Assembly: GCA_963745595.1 (NCBI GenBank)
Contig: CAVUYB010000009.1
Coordinates: 62,001-126,000, forward strand
Reading direction: 5' to 3'
DNA from: DASZUK01 sp963745595
GTDB taxonomy: Bacteria > Actinomycetota > Acidimicrobiia > Acidimicrobiales > RAAP-2
Length of the DNA: 64,000 bases
The stretch's first letter is position 1, and each line of letters starts with the position of its first letter. Below the pieces are notes generated by a model. The model was given only the letters and a program-made list of their open reading frames with translations. It was not told where the DNA came from and did not search any database. A program made the position numbers and the translations under genes. Below, in pieces: positions 37,675-45,619 of this stretch.

Positions 37675-38058
37675 GTGGCTGAGAAGAAACGGTTGGTCGG
37701 CGACGCGAACAGCATCCGCGACGCCCGCGCCATGGTGAGGACGATCATGTCGGACCAGGCCGCGGAGGTCCGCGACATCGCGGTCCTCCTGACCGACGAG
37801 CTGGTGACCAACGCGGTCGTCCACGGCGGCGGACGGTTCGAGCTCAACGCCGAGCTCGGCCTCCGGGCGCTGCGGGTCGTCGTGTCGGACCTCAGTCCGG
37901 CGACGCCCCGGGTGCTGACGCCGAGCGCCGACCGGGAGCACGGGCGGGGAATGGCCATCGTCGCCTCCCTGGCCTCCGCCTGGGGATCGGACGTCGGCGA
38001 AAGCGGGAAGGAGGTCTGGTTCTCACTGGACCTGACCCCGGACCGCTCGCCAGAGTGA
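37675..38058 (+). CDS. RsbW-type anti-sigma factor/serine kinase (HATPase_c_2)
   Basis: 127 aa from a GTG at 37675, with AGAGGGA upstream. A longer frame from 37522 has an Arg-rich start that does not look coding. N-box LTDELVTNAVVHGGG and G-box REHGRGMAIVASLASAWG are the GHKL ATP-binding motifs. Such proteins bind a sigma factor, or phosphorylate an STAS anti-anti-sigma partner. The STAS, second ATPase-like and sigma genes directly downstream make a partner-switching module. Confidence 0.85.
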   Translation: MAEKKRLVGDANSIRDARAMVRTIMSDQAAEVRDIAVLLTDELVTNAVVHGGGRFELNAELGLRALRVVVSDLSPATPRVLTPSADREHGRGMAIVASLASAWGSDVGESGKEVWFSLDLTPDRSPE

Positions 38059-38110
38059 TCGACAGAACCGGGGCCGGCGAACCGCGCCCCATCGAGAGGA
38101 GCGGGACGAC

Positions 38111-38458
38111 ATGGACCAGACCTTCGAGATCACCGAGGACGAGGCCGGGGGCCTCCCCGTCGTGTCGGTGGCCGGGGAGATCGACGTGGCCACGGCACCG
38201 CAGCTCCGCGACCGACTCCAGGCCCAGGTGGCGGCGGGCAACGCCACGATCGGCGTCAACCTGCTCGACGTCACCTTCCTCGACTCGACCGCGCTCGGCG
38301 TGCTCGTCGGCGCGCTCAAGCGGTGCCGGGAGGCCGGCGGCGACCTCCGCCTGGTGATGGCCGAACCGCGCATCCTGAAGGTCTTCGAGATCACTGGCCT
38401 GACCGGTGTCTTCCCGATCTACGCCACCGTCGACGAGGCTCGCGAGGGGGGGCGATGA
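38111..38458 (+). CDS. STAS anti-anti-sigma factor (RsbV/SpoIIAA-like)
   Basis: 115 aa STAS domain. VVSVAGEIDVATAPQLRDRL is the N-terminal strand-helix pattern. The phospho-acceptor site is VTFLDSTALGVLVGALK, with Ser in the conserved position. When unphosphorylated it should capture the RsbW-type kinase and free the sigma factor. GAGAGGAGCGGGACGAC provides a ribosome site before the ATG. Its stop overlaps the next start (ATGA). Confidence 0.88.
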   Translation: MDQTFEITEDEAGGLPVVSVAGEIDVATAPQLRDRLQAQVAAGNATIGVNLLDVTFLDSTALGVLVGALKRCREAGGDLRLVMAEPRILKVFEITGLTGVFPIYATVDEAREGGR

Positions 38459-38934
38459 CGACCGACGGTCGTCCGAGCGCGCCGGGTGATGCCGGTGGTG
38501 ACGGTGGCGACCTCGTGGAGCTGTCGATCCCCGTCCAGGCCGACCTCGTCGTCCTGGCCCGCCTGACCGCGGCCACCGTCGCCTCCCGGGCCGGCTTCGG
38601 CGTCGAGGAGATCGAGGACCTCCGCCTGGCGGTCGAAGAGCTCTGCCTGTCCCTCGTCGGCCCGGACGACGACGGGCGGTTGCGCTTCGCCTACCAGCAG
38701 ACCAACGATGCCGTCACCATCACCTGCACCTTCGAACCAGAGGGGGCGGGCGGACCTGAGGGCGCCGGCGAGCCGGGGGTCGCCGGCGAGCCAGAAGGCG
38801 CCGGCGCCACCCGGCCCGAGGACGAGCTGTCCCTCCGCATCCTGGACGCCCTCGTCGACGAGCACGGGCGCGACGGTGACGGCCGCGGTGCGACGGCCTG
38901 GCTGCGTAAGCGCCGGGCGCTGCTGTCGATCTGA
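38455..38934 (+). CDS. Degenerate RsbW-like ATPase-fold protein
   Basis: 159 aa. The start VELSIPVQADLVVLARLTAA and the helix EIEDLRLAVEELCLSLVG follow the RsbW/SpoIIAB layout. The N-box asparagine is replaced (EELCLSLVG instead of E..TN), and no glycine-rich G-box is evident before the C-terminal DELSLRILDALVDEH. ATP binding is therefore doubtful; it may act only as a sigma-binding anti-sigma factor. A Gly/Pro/Glu linker of four 18-bp repeats (38737-38808) splits the domain. It lies 13 bp upstream of the sigma gene. Confidence 0.75.
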   Translation: MTTDGRPSAPGDAGGDGGDLVELSIPVQADLVVLARLTAATVASRAGFGVEEIEDLRLAVEELCLSLVGPDDDGRLRFAYQQTNDAVTITCTFEPEGAGGPEGAGEPGVAGEPEGAGATRPEDELSLRILDALVDEHGRDGDGRGATAWLRKRRALLSI

Positions 38935-38947
38935 CGGCGTGGATCTG

Positions 38948-39694
38948 ATGACGGAAGCCAGCCGACCGGCGCAGGCGACGAAGGAGAAGTTCGCCGAGTT
39001 CGCCGTCACCCGGGACCCAGCCCTTCGCGACGACCTGGTGACCGCCCACCTCGGCCTGGCCCACCAGCTGGCCCGGCGGTTCCTGAACCGCGGCGAGCCC
39101 TACGACGACCTCGTGCAGGTGGCGTCGATGGCCATCGTGAAGTCCGTCGACCGCTTCGACCCGGACCGCGGCGTCGAGTTCAGCACGTTCGCCACCCGGA
39201 CCGTCCTCGGCGAGCTGAAGCGGCACTTCCGGGACAAGGGATGGGCGGTGCGGGCGCCGCGGCGGATCCAGGAGCTCTATCTCGAGCTCGGGCAGGCGGT
39301 GGGCACGCTGTCCCAGGAGCTCGGCCGTTCGCCCACCGTGGCCGAGCTGGCCACGGCGACCGGCGCGACCGAGGAGTCCGTCCTCGAAGCCCTCGAAGCC
39401 GGCCAGGGCTACCGGTCGGCGTCGATCGACGCGCCGGACCGCCAGGAGGAGACGCTGGCCGAGCGGATCGGCGGCGAGGACGCCACGTTCGACAACGTCG
39501 ACGACCGGTCGGTGCTCGCGCCGGCCCTCGCCCGCCTGGCCCCGCGGGAACAGACCATCATCCAGCTGCGGTTCGTCGACGGCCTCACCCAGTCCGAGAT
39601 CGCCACCCGCATCGGCGTCAGCCAGATGCACGTCTCGCGGCTGCTGGCCGCCAGCCTGGAGCGGCTGCGCCGGGAGGTCGCCGAGGGGCCCTGA
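38948..39694 (+). CDS. SigB/SigF/SigG-family RNA polymerase sigma factor
   Basis: About 248 aa with regions 2, 3 and 4. Region 2 has YDDLVQVASMAIVKSVDRFDP and FSTFATRTVLGELKRHFRDKGW, the hallmark of the SigB/F stress/sporulation group. Region 4 is LAPREQTIIQLRFVDGLTQSEIATRIGVSQMHVSRLL. ATG at 38948 chosen; a GTG three codons upstream is also in frame. As last gene of the module it is the target of the upstream anti-sigma proteins. Confidence 0.9.
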   Translation: MTEASRPAQATKEKFAEFAVTRDPALRDDLVTAHLGLAHQLARRFLNRGEPYDDLVQVASMAIVKSVDRFDPDRGVEFSTFATRTVLGELKRHFRDKGWAVRAPRRIQELYLELGQAVGTLSQELGRSPTVAELATATGATEESVLEALEAGQGYRSASIDAPDRQEETLAERIGGEDATFDNVDDRSVLAPALARLAPREQTIIQLRFVDGLTQSEIATRIGVSQMHVSRLLAASLERLRREVAEGP

Positions 39695-39706
39695 GATCCG
39701 TCGGCC

Positions 39707-40666
39707 TCAGCCGGCGGCCAGTGCCTTCCAGAGCGCCCGGTAGCTCGGGTACGTGAGCCCCTCGGTCACGTAGCCGGCCCGCACCAGCTCGGCGTGGAAC
39801 CGAGGCAGGTTCCGCCACGGGACCCCCATGTCGACGTGGTGGGCCAGGTGCCAGCCAGTGTTGTAGGGGACCAGCCAGAGCCGGGCCGGCCAGGTCTGCC
39901 GGACGTTGTGGGTCGTCACCCGGCGGTCCGACCCGGCCTGCAAGCCGCCGTGCTCGGCGATCGAGCGGAGGCGGTTGAGCACCCGCCACTGCGTCATCCA
40001 CGGCAGCCACCACAAGAGCGGGTAGATCCACCAACGCCCGGTGGCCAGCCACGAGGCGGCCCACAGGACGACCTGGACGCCGAGGATCGACAGGGCGACG
40101 CGGCGCGACGACCGGGGACGGACGGCGCGAAGGAGCGGGACGAAGTTCTTCCACCCGGAGACGCCGAGCGCATCGCGGACCAGGCGGCGGCGCAACGTCG
40201 CCCGGTCGCAGGGATAGCCGCCGTAGAAGGCCAGGTCCGGATCGTCCGGCCCGAACTCGGCCCGGTGGTGGGCGAAGTGGCCGCGCCGGTAGAGGCCGAT
40301 CGGGATGAACGCCGGGTAGGCGATCAGCCACGTCCCGACCCAGTCGTTGACCCGCTTGTTCGTGAACAGCAGCTTGTGCGCGGCTTCGTGCATCAAGATG
40401 GCGAACCGCACGTAGAGCGGTCCCATCGCCACGAACGCGGCGGCGTAGAGAAACGGGTTGTCGACCCAGACCGCGACGCCGACGACCGCCACGACCCACG
40501 CCCACAGCCCGGCGACCGAGAGGGCGTTCCGCCGGTCGTCGATACGCCGCAGGTCGCGCCGGACGTCCGGCCCGCCCATGCCGTTGGCCAGCAGTCGGTC
40601 GGTCGGCAGCACGTCCGGTCGAGCCGACGGCACCGTCACCATCGTCGATGACATCGTCGACACCAT
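39707..40666 (-). CDS. Membrane fatty acid desaturase
   Basis: 319 aa di-iron membrane enzyme. The three histidine boxes are HEAAHKLL, HFAHHRAEF and HLAHHVDMG, and four membrane segments are visible (VAGLWAWVVAVVGVAVWV and others). It introduces double bonds into acyl chains or hydroxylates lipid-like substrates. Convergent with the sigma gene across 12 bp and divergent from the PaaX-like regulator across 26 bp, which may control it. Confidence 0.88.
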   Translation of the reverse strand: MVSTMSSTMVTVPSARPDVLPTDRLLANGMGGPDVRRDLRRIDDRRNALSVAGLWAWVVAVVGVAVWVDNPFLYAAAFVAMGPLYVRFAILMHEAAHKLLFTNKRVNDWVGTWLIAYPAFIPIGLYRRGHFAHHRAEFGPDDPDLAFYGGYPCDRATLRRRLVRDALGVSGWKNFVPLLRAVRPRSSRRVALSILGVQVVLWAASWLATGRWWIYPLLWWLPWMTQWRVLNRLRSIAEHGGLQAGSDRRVTTHNVRQTWPARLWLVPYNTGWHLAHHVDMGVPWRNLPRFHAELVRAGYVTEGLTYPSYRALWKALAAG

Positions 40667-40692
40667 GCTCCTATATTACACTTATTCATCAG

Positions 40693-41487
40693 ATGGCTCA
40701 ATACCGTAATGACCCGCTCACCGCCCGGTCCGTCCTGGCCAGCGCCTTGCTCGGCAGCGAGCCGCCGGAGCTCCCGGTCGCGCACCTGCTGCACCTCGTC
40801 GGCCTCTTCGGGATCAACGAGAACCGGGCCCGGGTGGCCCTGAGCCGGATGGTGGCGTCCGGAGAGGCGACGACCGCCGGCCCCGGCCGCTACCGGCTGG
40901 CCGGACACCTCCTCGACCGGCAGTCCCGCCAGATCGCCAGCCGGGCCGGGCACACCCGACCGTGGACCGGCGACTGGTCGCTCGTCGTCGTCACGACCAG
41001 CGGCAGCTCGGCGGAGGTCCGGGCCCGACGGCGGCAGGCGTTCGCGTTCGCCCGGCTCGGCGAACTGCGCGACGGCACGTGGCTGCGGCCGGACAACGTC
41101 GACGTCGCGCTGCCCGACGACGTGGTCGGCGACGTCCTCCGCATGACCGGCCGCTTGCCGGACGGCCGGTCGCCGGATGGCCGCCTGCTGGATGGCCGCC
41201 TGCCGGACGACCGGGAACTGGCCCACCGCCTCTGGGACCTCGACGGCTGGGCCCGCCGGGCCGACGCATTGGCCGCCGGGCTGGCCGAGCGGCCGCCGAG
41301 CGGCCGCGACGACCTGGCACCGGGGTTCGAGCTGTCGGCGGCCGTGCTCCGCCACTTCCAGGCCGACCCCCTGCTGCCGGCCGACCTCCTGCCGCCGGGC
41401 TGGCCGGGCGACCGGCTGCGCCGGACCTACGACGACTGGGACCGCCGCTACCGGGAGGTCCTGGCCGCCTGGAGCCGCCGCCGATAG
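40693..41487 (+). CDS. PaaX-family transcriptional regulator
   Basis: 264 aa. The N-terminal winged helix has VGLFGINENRARVALSRMVASGEATTAGPGRYRLAG, as in PaaX phenylacetyl-CoA repressors. The central domain begins TGDWSLVVVTTSGSSAEVRAR, and the C-terminal part ends DRRYREVLAAW. No phenylacetate genes are near, so the ligand is unknown; the divergent desaturase and the downstream enoyl-CoA hydratase suggest an acyl-CoA. A 15-bp tandem repeat at 41149-41208 encodes GRLPD-type units. Few bases separate the ATG from the AT-rich promoter, so the mRNA may be nearly leaderless. Confidence 0.85.
   Translation: MAQYRNDPLTARSVLASALLGSEPPELPVAHLLHLVGLFGINENRARVALSRMVASGEATTAGPGRYRLAGHLLDRQSRQIASRAGHTRPWTGDWSLVVVTTSGSSAEVRARRRQAFAFARLGELRDGTWLRPDNVDVALPDDVVGDVLRMTGRLPDGRSPDGRLLDGRLPDDRELAHRLWDLDGWARRADALAAGLAERPPSGRDDLAPGFELSAAVLRHFQADPLLPADLLPPGWPGDRLRRTYDDWDRRYREVLAAWSRRR
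41149..41208. repeat. 15-bp tandem repeat in the paaX-like gene
   Basis: Four units of the type ggccgcctgccggac encode GRLPD, GRSPD, GRLLD, GRLPD. In-frame pentapeptide expansion within a surface loop. Confidence 0.8.
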
Positions 41488-41550
41488 CCAGATGAACGCT
41501 GGTAGCCAGGCGAAGGCTGGTAGTCAGTCGAACGCGGTGACCAGGCGAAC
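41485..41550. repeat. 18-bp tandem repeat after the paaX-like stop codon
   Basis: Units tagccagatgaacgctgg and tagccaggcgaaggctgg, then two decayed copies. The first unit begins at the paaX stop codon itself. The rest of the 165-bp gap to the enoyl-CoA hydratase gene shows nothing else apart from its AGGAGG ribosome site. Confidence 0.7.
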
Positions 41551-41652
41551 ACCGCTCGCCGCGTTACCGCTACCGTGCTCGCGACCGGCTCGACGGAGGG
41601 CCGGCAACGCCCCGGACCGGCTCCGACAGAGCCGGCAGGATCAGGAGGTCCG

Positions 41653-42405
41653 ATGTTCGAGGTCGACCGACAAGGCGACGTGGCGGTGCTCCGCCTGGCC
41701 CACGGCAAGGTCAACGCCATCGACGTCGAGCTGGCCGAAGGGCTCACCGCCGGGATCCGGGGCCTGGCGGACGACGATGTCCAGGCGGTCGTCCTCACCG
41801 GCGAGGGCCGGGCGTTCTCGGCCGGGGTCGACCTCTACCGCGTGCTCGACGGCGGCGCGACCTACGCCGATCGGTTCCTCCCGGCGCTGGTCGAGCTGTT
41901 CGACGCGTTCTTCGGCTTCTCGAAGCCCCTCGTGACGGCGGTCAACGGTGCGGCGATCGCCGGCGGATGCATCCTCACCTGTTGCGGCGATCGCCGGCTG
42001 ATCAGCGATACCGGGGCCCGCGTCGGCGCACCCGAGCTGCGGGTCGGCGTCCCCTTCCCGGTCAGCCCGCTCGAGATCGTCCGCTTCGCCTGCGGCCGCC
42101 ACACCGAGGAGGTCGTCTACACCGGCCGCCTCTACGACGGGCCCGATGCCGTCCGGGTCGGCATCGCCCACGAGGCCGTGCCGGCCGGCGACCTCGTCGG
42201 GCGGGCCGTCGCCGCGGCGGCCGACCTGGCGGCGGTACCGGCCGAGCCGTTCCGCCTGGCCAAGACCCAGCTGCGCCGGCCGACGGTCGAGCGAATCGCC
42301 GCCGACGCGGCGGCGATCGACCCCGCGGTCACGGCGATGTGGGGATCACCGGAGACGGCGGCCGTCGTGCGGGCGTACCTCGACCGCACCGTCGGCCAGC
42401 GCTGA
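41653..42405 (+). CDS. Enoyl-CoA hydratase/isomerase family protein
   Basis: 250 aa crotonase-fold enzyme. The oxyanion-hole segments are GRAFSAGVDLYRVL and NGAAIAGGCILTCCGDRRL. RVGAPELRVGVPFP holds the Glu corresponding to the first catalytic glutamate of enoyl-CoA hydratase; the second acidic position is less clear (EEVVYTGRLYDG). Hydration or isomerisation of an enoyl-CoA is likely. AGGAGG lies 5 nt before the ATG. Confidence 0.87.
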   Translation: MFEVDRQGDVAVLRLAHGKVNAIDVELAEGLTAGIRGLADDDVQAVVLTGEGRAFSAGVDLYRVLDGGATYADRFLPALVELFDAFFGFSKPLVTAVNGAAIAGGCILTCCGDRRLISDTGARVGAPELRVGVPFPVSPLEIVRFACGRHTEEVVYTGRLYDGPDAVRVGIAHEAVPAGDLVGRAVAAAADLAAVPAEPFRLAKTQLRRPTVERIAADAAAIDPAVTAMWGSPETAAVVRAYLDRTVGQR

Positions 42406-42421
42406 CCACCGGTCCTCGGCG

Positions 42422-42856
42422 TTACCCCTCGAACTGGTCGGGGCCGGCCGAGCCGCCGGCGACCACGGTCCCCAGCCGCTCGAGGTAGTGGTCCCAGCCC
42501 TTCGTGTGGTCGTCGACCGCGTCGGCGGGCAGGCCGCGGTGGGTCAGTCGGACCAGCGTCTTCTCGCCTTCGGGGACGAGATCGATCTGCACCTCGGTGG
42601 AGCCGGCCGGGATCGGATGGTCCGGTTCGTCCCAGCCGAAGGTGAAGACGACCTTACGATCGGGGACGACCTCGACGAACGAGCCGCCCGACTGGTGCTT
42701 GTCGCCGACCTTGACCCGGTAGACGCCGCCGGGCCGCGGGTCGATCTCCGCGGTGCTCCCCATCCACTCGACGTGCTTCTCCGGCACCGTCAGGAACTCG
42801 AAGATCGTCGCCGGACTGGCGTCAACGACCACCTCCCGCACGAGCTCAGCCATCAT
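42422..42856 (-). CDS. SRPBCC/AHSA1-family protein
   Basis: 144 aa. LVREVVVDASPATIFEFLTVPEKHVEWMG is the typical start and VRLTHRGLPADAVDDHTKGWDHYL the typical end of AHSA1/START-like proteins. These bind hydrophobic ligands. In actinobacteria they are regularly paired with an ArsR-family regulator, as here; the start codon overlaps the regulator stop (ATGA). Ligand unknown. Confidence 0.85.
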   Translation of the reverse strand: MMAELVREVVVDASPATIFEFLTVPEKHVEWMGSTAEIDPRPGGVYRVKVGDKHQSGGSFVEVVPDRKVVFTFGWDEPDHPIPAGSTEVQIDLVPEGEKTLVRLTHRGLPADAVDDHTKGWDHYLERLGTVVAGGSAGPDQFEG

Positions 42857-43254
42857 TGCCCTCCTTTTTTCCGCTTCTTCCGCTTCTTCCGCTGCTTTTC
42901 TCCGGCGCGCGTCTTCCCGTTTCTCTCCGGTGTGGGTGACGCCGATCGTTTCGCCCGCTCAGCCGCTTCGGCCACGTCGCGCAGCCGGTCCAACCCGCTC
43001 GTCCAGAAGTCGTCGAGGAACGTCCGGAGCTTCGCCATCTCGGCGTGATCGGCCCGGTAGAACCGGCGGACGCCGTCTCGGCGCTCGACGACCAGCCGGG
43101 CTTCTCGGAGCACGCCGAGGTGCTGCGAGATGGCCGGCCGGGTCACGTCGTCGAAGTGCGCAGCGATGTCGGACGCGGTCATCTCCCGCGACCAGACCAG
43201 CCGGAGGATCGTCCGCCGTCGCTCCTCGGCCAGGGCCTTCAGTACTGCGTCCAT
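42853..43254 (-). CDS. ArsR-family winged-helix repressor
   Basis: 133 aa from ATG at 43254 (MDAVLKALAEERRRTILRLV). The helix-turn-helix is MTASDIAAHFDDVTRPAISQHLGVLREARLV, followed by a wing with ERRDGVRRFYRAD. No metal-site cysteines are seen, so it is the SRPBCC-associated type rather than a metal sensor. The C-terminus is an unusual Lys/Arg tail (KQRKKRKKRKKGGQ) built from 9-bp repeats. It probably represses its own two-gene operon through the palindrome upstream. Confidence 0.87.
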   Translation of the reverse strand: MDAVLKALAEERRRTILRLVWSREMTASDIAAHFDDVTRPAISQHLGVLREARLVVERRDGVRRFYRADHAEMAKLRTFLDDFWTSGLDRLRDVAEAAERAKRSASPTPERNGKTRAGEKQRKKRKKRKKGGQ

Positions 43255-43272
43255 GGATCTATTGTAAGCAGT

Positions 43273-43286
43273 CACTTACGTAAGTG
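43273..43286. promoter_or_regulatory. 14-bp perfect palindrome upstream of arsR
   Basis: CACTTACGTAAGTG, 18 bp upstream of the ATG, with a further GTAAG at 43264-43268. ArsR-family repressors bind such short AT-rich palindromes. It probably mediates autoregulation of the arsR-SRPBCC pair. Confidence 0.6.
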
Positions 43287-43328
43287 TCAACTAACCTCCC
43301 TGGCCAGGGGCGCGACTGACGATCCCGA

Positions 43329-43354
43329 CTGCGATCGCTGACTGGCGATCGCAG
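43329..43354. terminator. Hairpin downstream of the DsbA-like gene
   Basis: CTGCGATCGC-N6-GCGATCGCAG, a 10-bp perfect stem with a 6-nt loop, 40 bp past the stop of the minus-strand DsbA-like gene. There is no U-tract, as is common for actinobacterial terminators. It also insulates the arsR promoter. Confidence 0.55.
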
Positions 43355-43393
43355 ACTGGCGACTGCTGGCCGTGACGCTCCCTGTTCCGGGCG

Positions 43394-44062
43394 TCAGTCG
43401 AAGATGGGGTCGCGATCCCGGCTCCGCTTCAGCTCGTAGAAGCCGTCGGTCCCGGCGACCAGTCGGACACCGTCCCACAGCCGGCCGGCCGCTTCGCCCT
43501 TGGGTGCCGGGGTCACGACGGGGCCGAAGAACGCGACACCCTCGACGTGGATGACCGGGGTGCCGACCTCGTAGCCGACGGGGTCCATGCCGCGGTGGTG
43601 CGACGCCCGGAGGGCGTCGTCGTAGTCGGTCGTGTCTGCGGCCTCGGCCAGCTCGACCGGCAGCCCGACCTCCTCCAGGGCTTCGACGATGATCGCCGGG
43701 TCGTCGCGACGCTGTTCCAGGTGGATCCGGTTTCCGAGGGCCGTGTAGAGCGGGAGGAGGACCTCGCCGCCGAACTTCTGCTCGGCGGCGATGCAGACCC
43801 GGACCGGGCGGTACGCCGTCGTCTGCAACAGCTCGCGGTACTGCTCCGGCAGGTCGTCACGTCCCTCGTTCAGTACGGCCAGCGACATGACGTGCCAGCT
43901 CGTGTCGACCGGCCGGACCTTTTCGACCTCGAGCATCCAGCGCGACGTCAACCAGGCCCACGGACACATCGGGTCGAACCAGAAGTCGACGGTGGCCCGT
44001 TCCGTGTCGTGCCGATCGGCGTCGGTCACGGTGGCAAAGGCGTGGGTATCGGTGGAAGTCAC
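43394..44062 (-). CDS. DsbA-family protein, mycothiol-dependent nitroreductase (Rv2466c)-like
   Basis: About 222 aa from GTG at 44062, placed 8 nt after GAGGAG; an upstream in-frame ATG at 44095 is possible. The active-site region VDFWFDPMCPWAWLTSRWML matches the Rv2466c/DsbA group, but the usual CPWC is CPWA, so the second (resolving) cysteine is missing. The C-terminal GYEVGTPVIHVEGVAFFGPVV has the cis-Pro of the thioredoxin fold. A one-cysteine enzyme could still work with mycothiol by a monothiol mechanism. Divergent from the Mau-like operon. Confidence 0.82.
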   Translation of the reverse strand: MTSTDTHAFATVTDADRHDTERATVDFWFDPMCPWAWLTSRWMLEVEKVRPVDTSWHVMSLAVLNEGRDDLPEQYRELLQTTAYRPVRVCIAAEQKFGGEVLLPLYTALGNRIHLEQRRDDPAIIVEALEEVGLPVELAEAADTTDYDDALRASHHRGMDPVGYEVGTPVIHVEGVAFFGPVVTPAPKGEAAGRLWDGVRLVAGTDGFYELKRSRDRDPIFD

Positions 44063-44236
44063 AGGCACAGCTCCTCGGTGGTCGCTCGACTCCATTCAAC
44101 CGGCCGCGCCGTCCGGCGTGACCGCCGTCGTGCGCTGCCGGCATGCGCCTACTGCAGCGATCCGTGCTCCACAATGGCCGGAGGCTCCGCCGAGCCGATT
44201 GGCCGTAGTCGTGCTGTACCAAGGAGGGCCCCCGGG

Positions 44237-45115
44237 ATGGTGGCACTGATCGTCGTCCTGACCGTCGTCGTCGTGCTGCTGGCCGTTCTCGTCGCCGGCC
44301 TCCTGCGCAGCCACGCCGACATCCTCCGCGCCCTGCACTCGCTCGGCGCGGGCGTCGGCGACCCGGCGCTGGCCGGCGAGACGGCACCAGGATCGACCCC
44401 GTCGGTCCCGGTGCCGGCCCCGGTGACGATGGGACCGCCGCTCCCCCGCGAACGCAGCTCGACCAGCGCGCCGACCGTCGCGGGGATGACGCCGGCCGGT
44501 GACGCTCTGGCCCTGTCGGTGGCGACGGCCGGCCGCCTGACGCTCCTCGCCTTCCTTTCCAGCGGGTGCAGCACGTGCCAGGGGTTCTGGTCGGCGTTGG
44601 CGACCGACGCCCGGTCGCTGCTCCCGCCGGGCGTCGACGTCGTCGTGGTGACGAAGGGTCCGGAGCTCGAGGTTCCCGCCGACGTCGCCGGGCGGGCCGG
44701 CCGCACGACGGTGGTGATGAGCAGCGACGCGTGGACCGACTACGAAGTGCCCGCGTCGCCGTTCTTCGTCCTGGTCGATGGCGTCGACGGCCGGCGGATC
44801 GGCGAGGGCATCGCCAACACCTTCCCGCAGGTGGCGGAGCTGGTCCGACGAGCGCAGCTCGAGCGGGGGGATGCCGGCCACCGTTCGGGTCACGTCGCCG
44901 GCTCTCCCCCAGCGCCCACCACCGGCGGCGACGGCCCGAGCCGGGAGCGGGCGAACGACCACGCGCTCCGGGCCGCTGGCGTGCTGCCCGGCGATCGGAG
45001 CCTGTACCCCACGTCCCTCGACGACCTCTACGGACTGCCCCACCGAGACCGGGTGCCTGACCAGGCGCCCGACGGGGCGGCCATCGGGGCGGCGGACCGG
45101 AAGCGGGCCGGCTAG
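44237..45115 (+). CDS. MauD/TlpA-like membrane-anchored thioredoxin-fold protein
   Basis: 292 aa. One N-terminal membrane helix (residues 2-22), a Pro/Ser-rich spacer to about residue 85, then a thioredoxin-like domain with LLAFLSSGCSTCQGFW (CSTC at 111-114) and a cis-Pro region YEVPASPFFVLVDG. The last ~80 residues are low-complexity and end in a short motif, SLDDLYGLPH. ATG at 44237 follows AAGGAGGG. MauD proteins support disulfide formation in the methylamine dehydrogenase light chain. The downstream MauE-like and Cys-rich genes suggest the same job here. First gene of a five-gene operon. Confidence 0.78.
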   Translation: MVALIVVLTVVVVLLAVLVAGLLRSHADILRALHSLGAGVGDPALAGETAPGSTPSVPVPAPVTMGPPLPRERSSTSAPTVAGMTPAGDALALSVATAGRLTLLAFLSSGCSTCQGFWSALATDARSLLPPGVDVVVVTKGPELEVPADVAGRAGRTTVVMSSDAWTDYEVPASPFFVLVDGVDGRRIGEGIANTFPQVAELVRRAQLERGDAGHRSGHVAGSPPAPTTGGDGPSRERANDHALRAAGVLPGDRSLYPTSLDDLYGLPHRDRVPDQAPDGAAIGAADRKRAG

Positions 45116-45619
45116 GTGGCTGTCCTCCGGGCGCACGGGATCGAAGCCGCGCTGCCGACCGGGTTCGGCGGCCGGATCTTCGTCCGCCCGGCCGTCGGCC
45201 AGGAGGTACCACGCCCGGTCGCGCACTTCGCGACGGTGCCCGTACCGACCGACGCCGGGGATTTCGGCAGTGGCATCGTGACGACGTTGGGCCCCACCGA
45301 CGTCTTCGCGGTCCTCTTCGAGTACGGGCCGGAGTCGGTCGGCACCAAGCTGTTCGCCCGCCAGGGCCTGCCGGGACCGTTCCAGGAGGGCCACTTCCGC
45401 ACGACCGTGCTGCGCCGCGGCCTGCCCCAGCAGTCGGGGACGCAGTGGTTCTTCACCGAGTCGGGCCGACCGTTCACGTTCTACGCGGTGCTCGGATCGC
45501 ACACCCGACGGGCGGCGCTCGTGCCGCGGATCAACGAGCTGCTGACCGCCCTGGCCGTCCATCCGACGTCGACCGGCTGGGCATCGACGGTGGGGGCCGC
45601 AGGGGTGCCGTGGAACTGA
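45116..45619 (+). CDS. Conserved-looking soluble protein of unknown function
   Basis: 167 aa, GTG start directly after the MauD-like stop. No signal peptide, membrane helix or cysteine. Recognisable blocks are DVFAVLFEYGPESVGTKLFA, SGTQWFFTESGRPFTFYAVL and RAALVPRINELLTAL. I cannot assign a family, but actinobacterial homologues of this pattern seem familiar. It overlaps the MauE-like gene by 10 bp, so it is an integral part of the operon. It could be a cytoplasmic assembly or quality-control factor for the exported Cys-rich protein. Confidence 0.7.
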   Translation: MAVLRAHGIEAALPTGFGGRIFVRPAVGQEVPRPVAHFATVPVPTDAGDFGSGIVTTLGPTDVFAVLFEYGPESVGTKLFARQGLPGPFQEGHFRTTVLRRGLPQQSGTQWFFTESGRPFTFYAVLGSHTRRAALVPRINELLTALAVHPTSTGWASTVGAAGVPWN

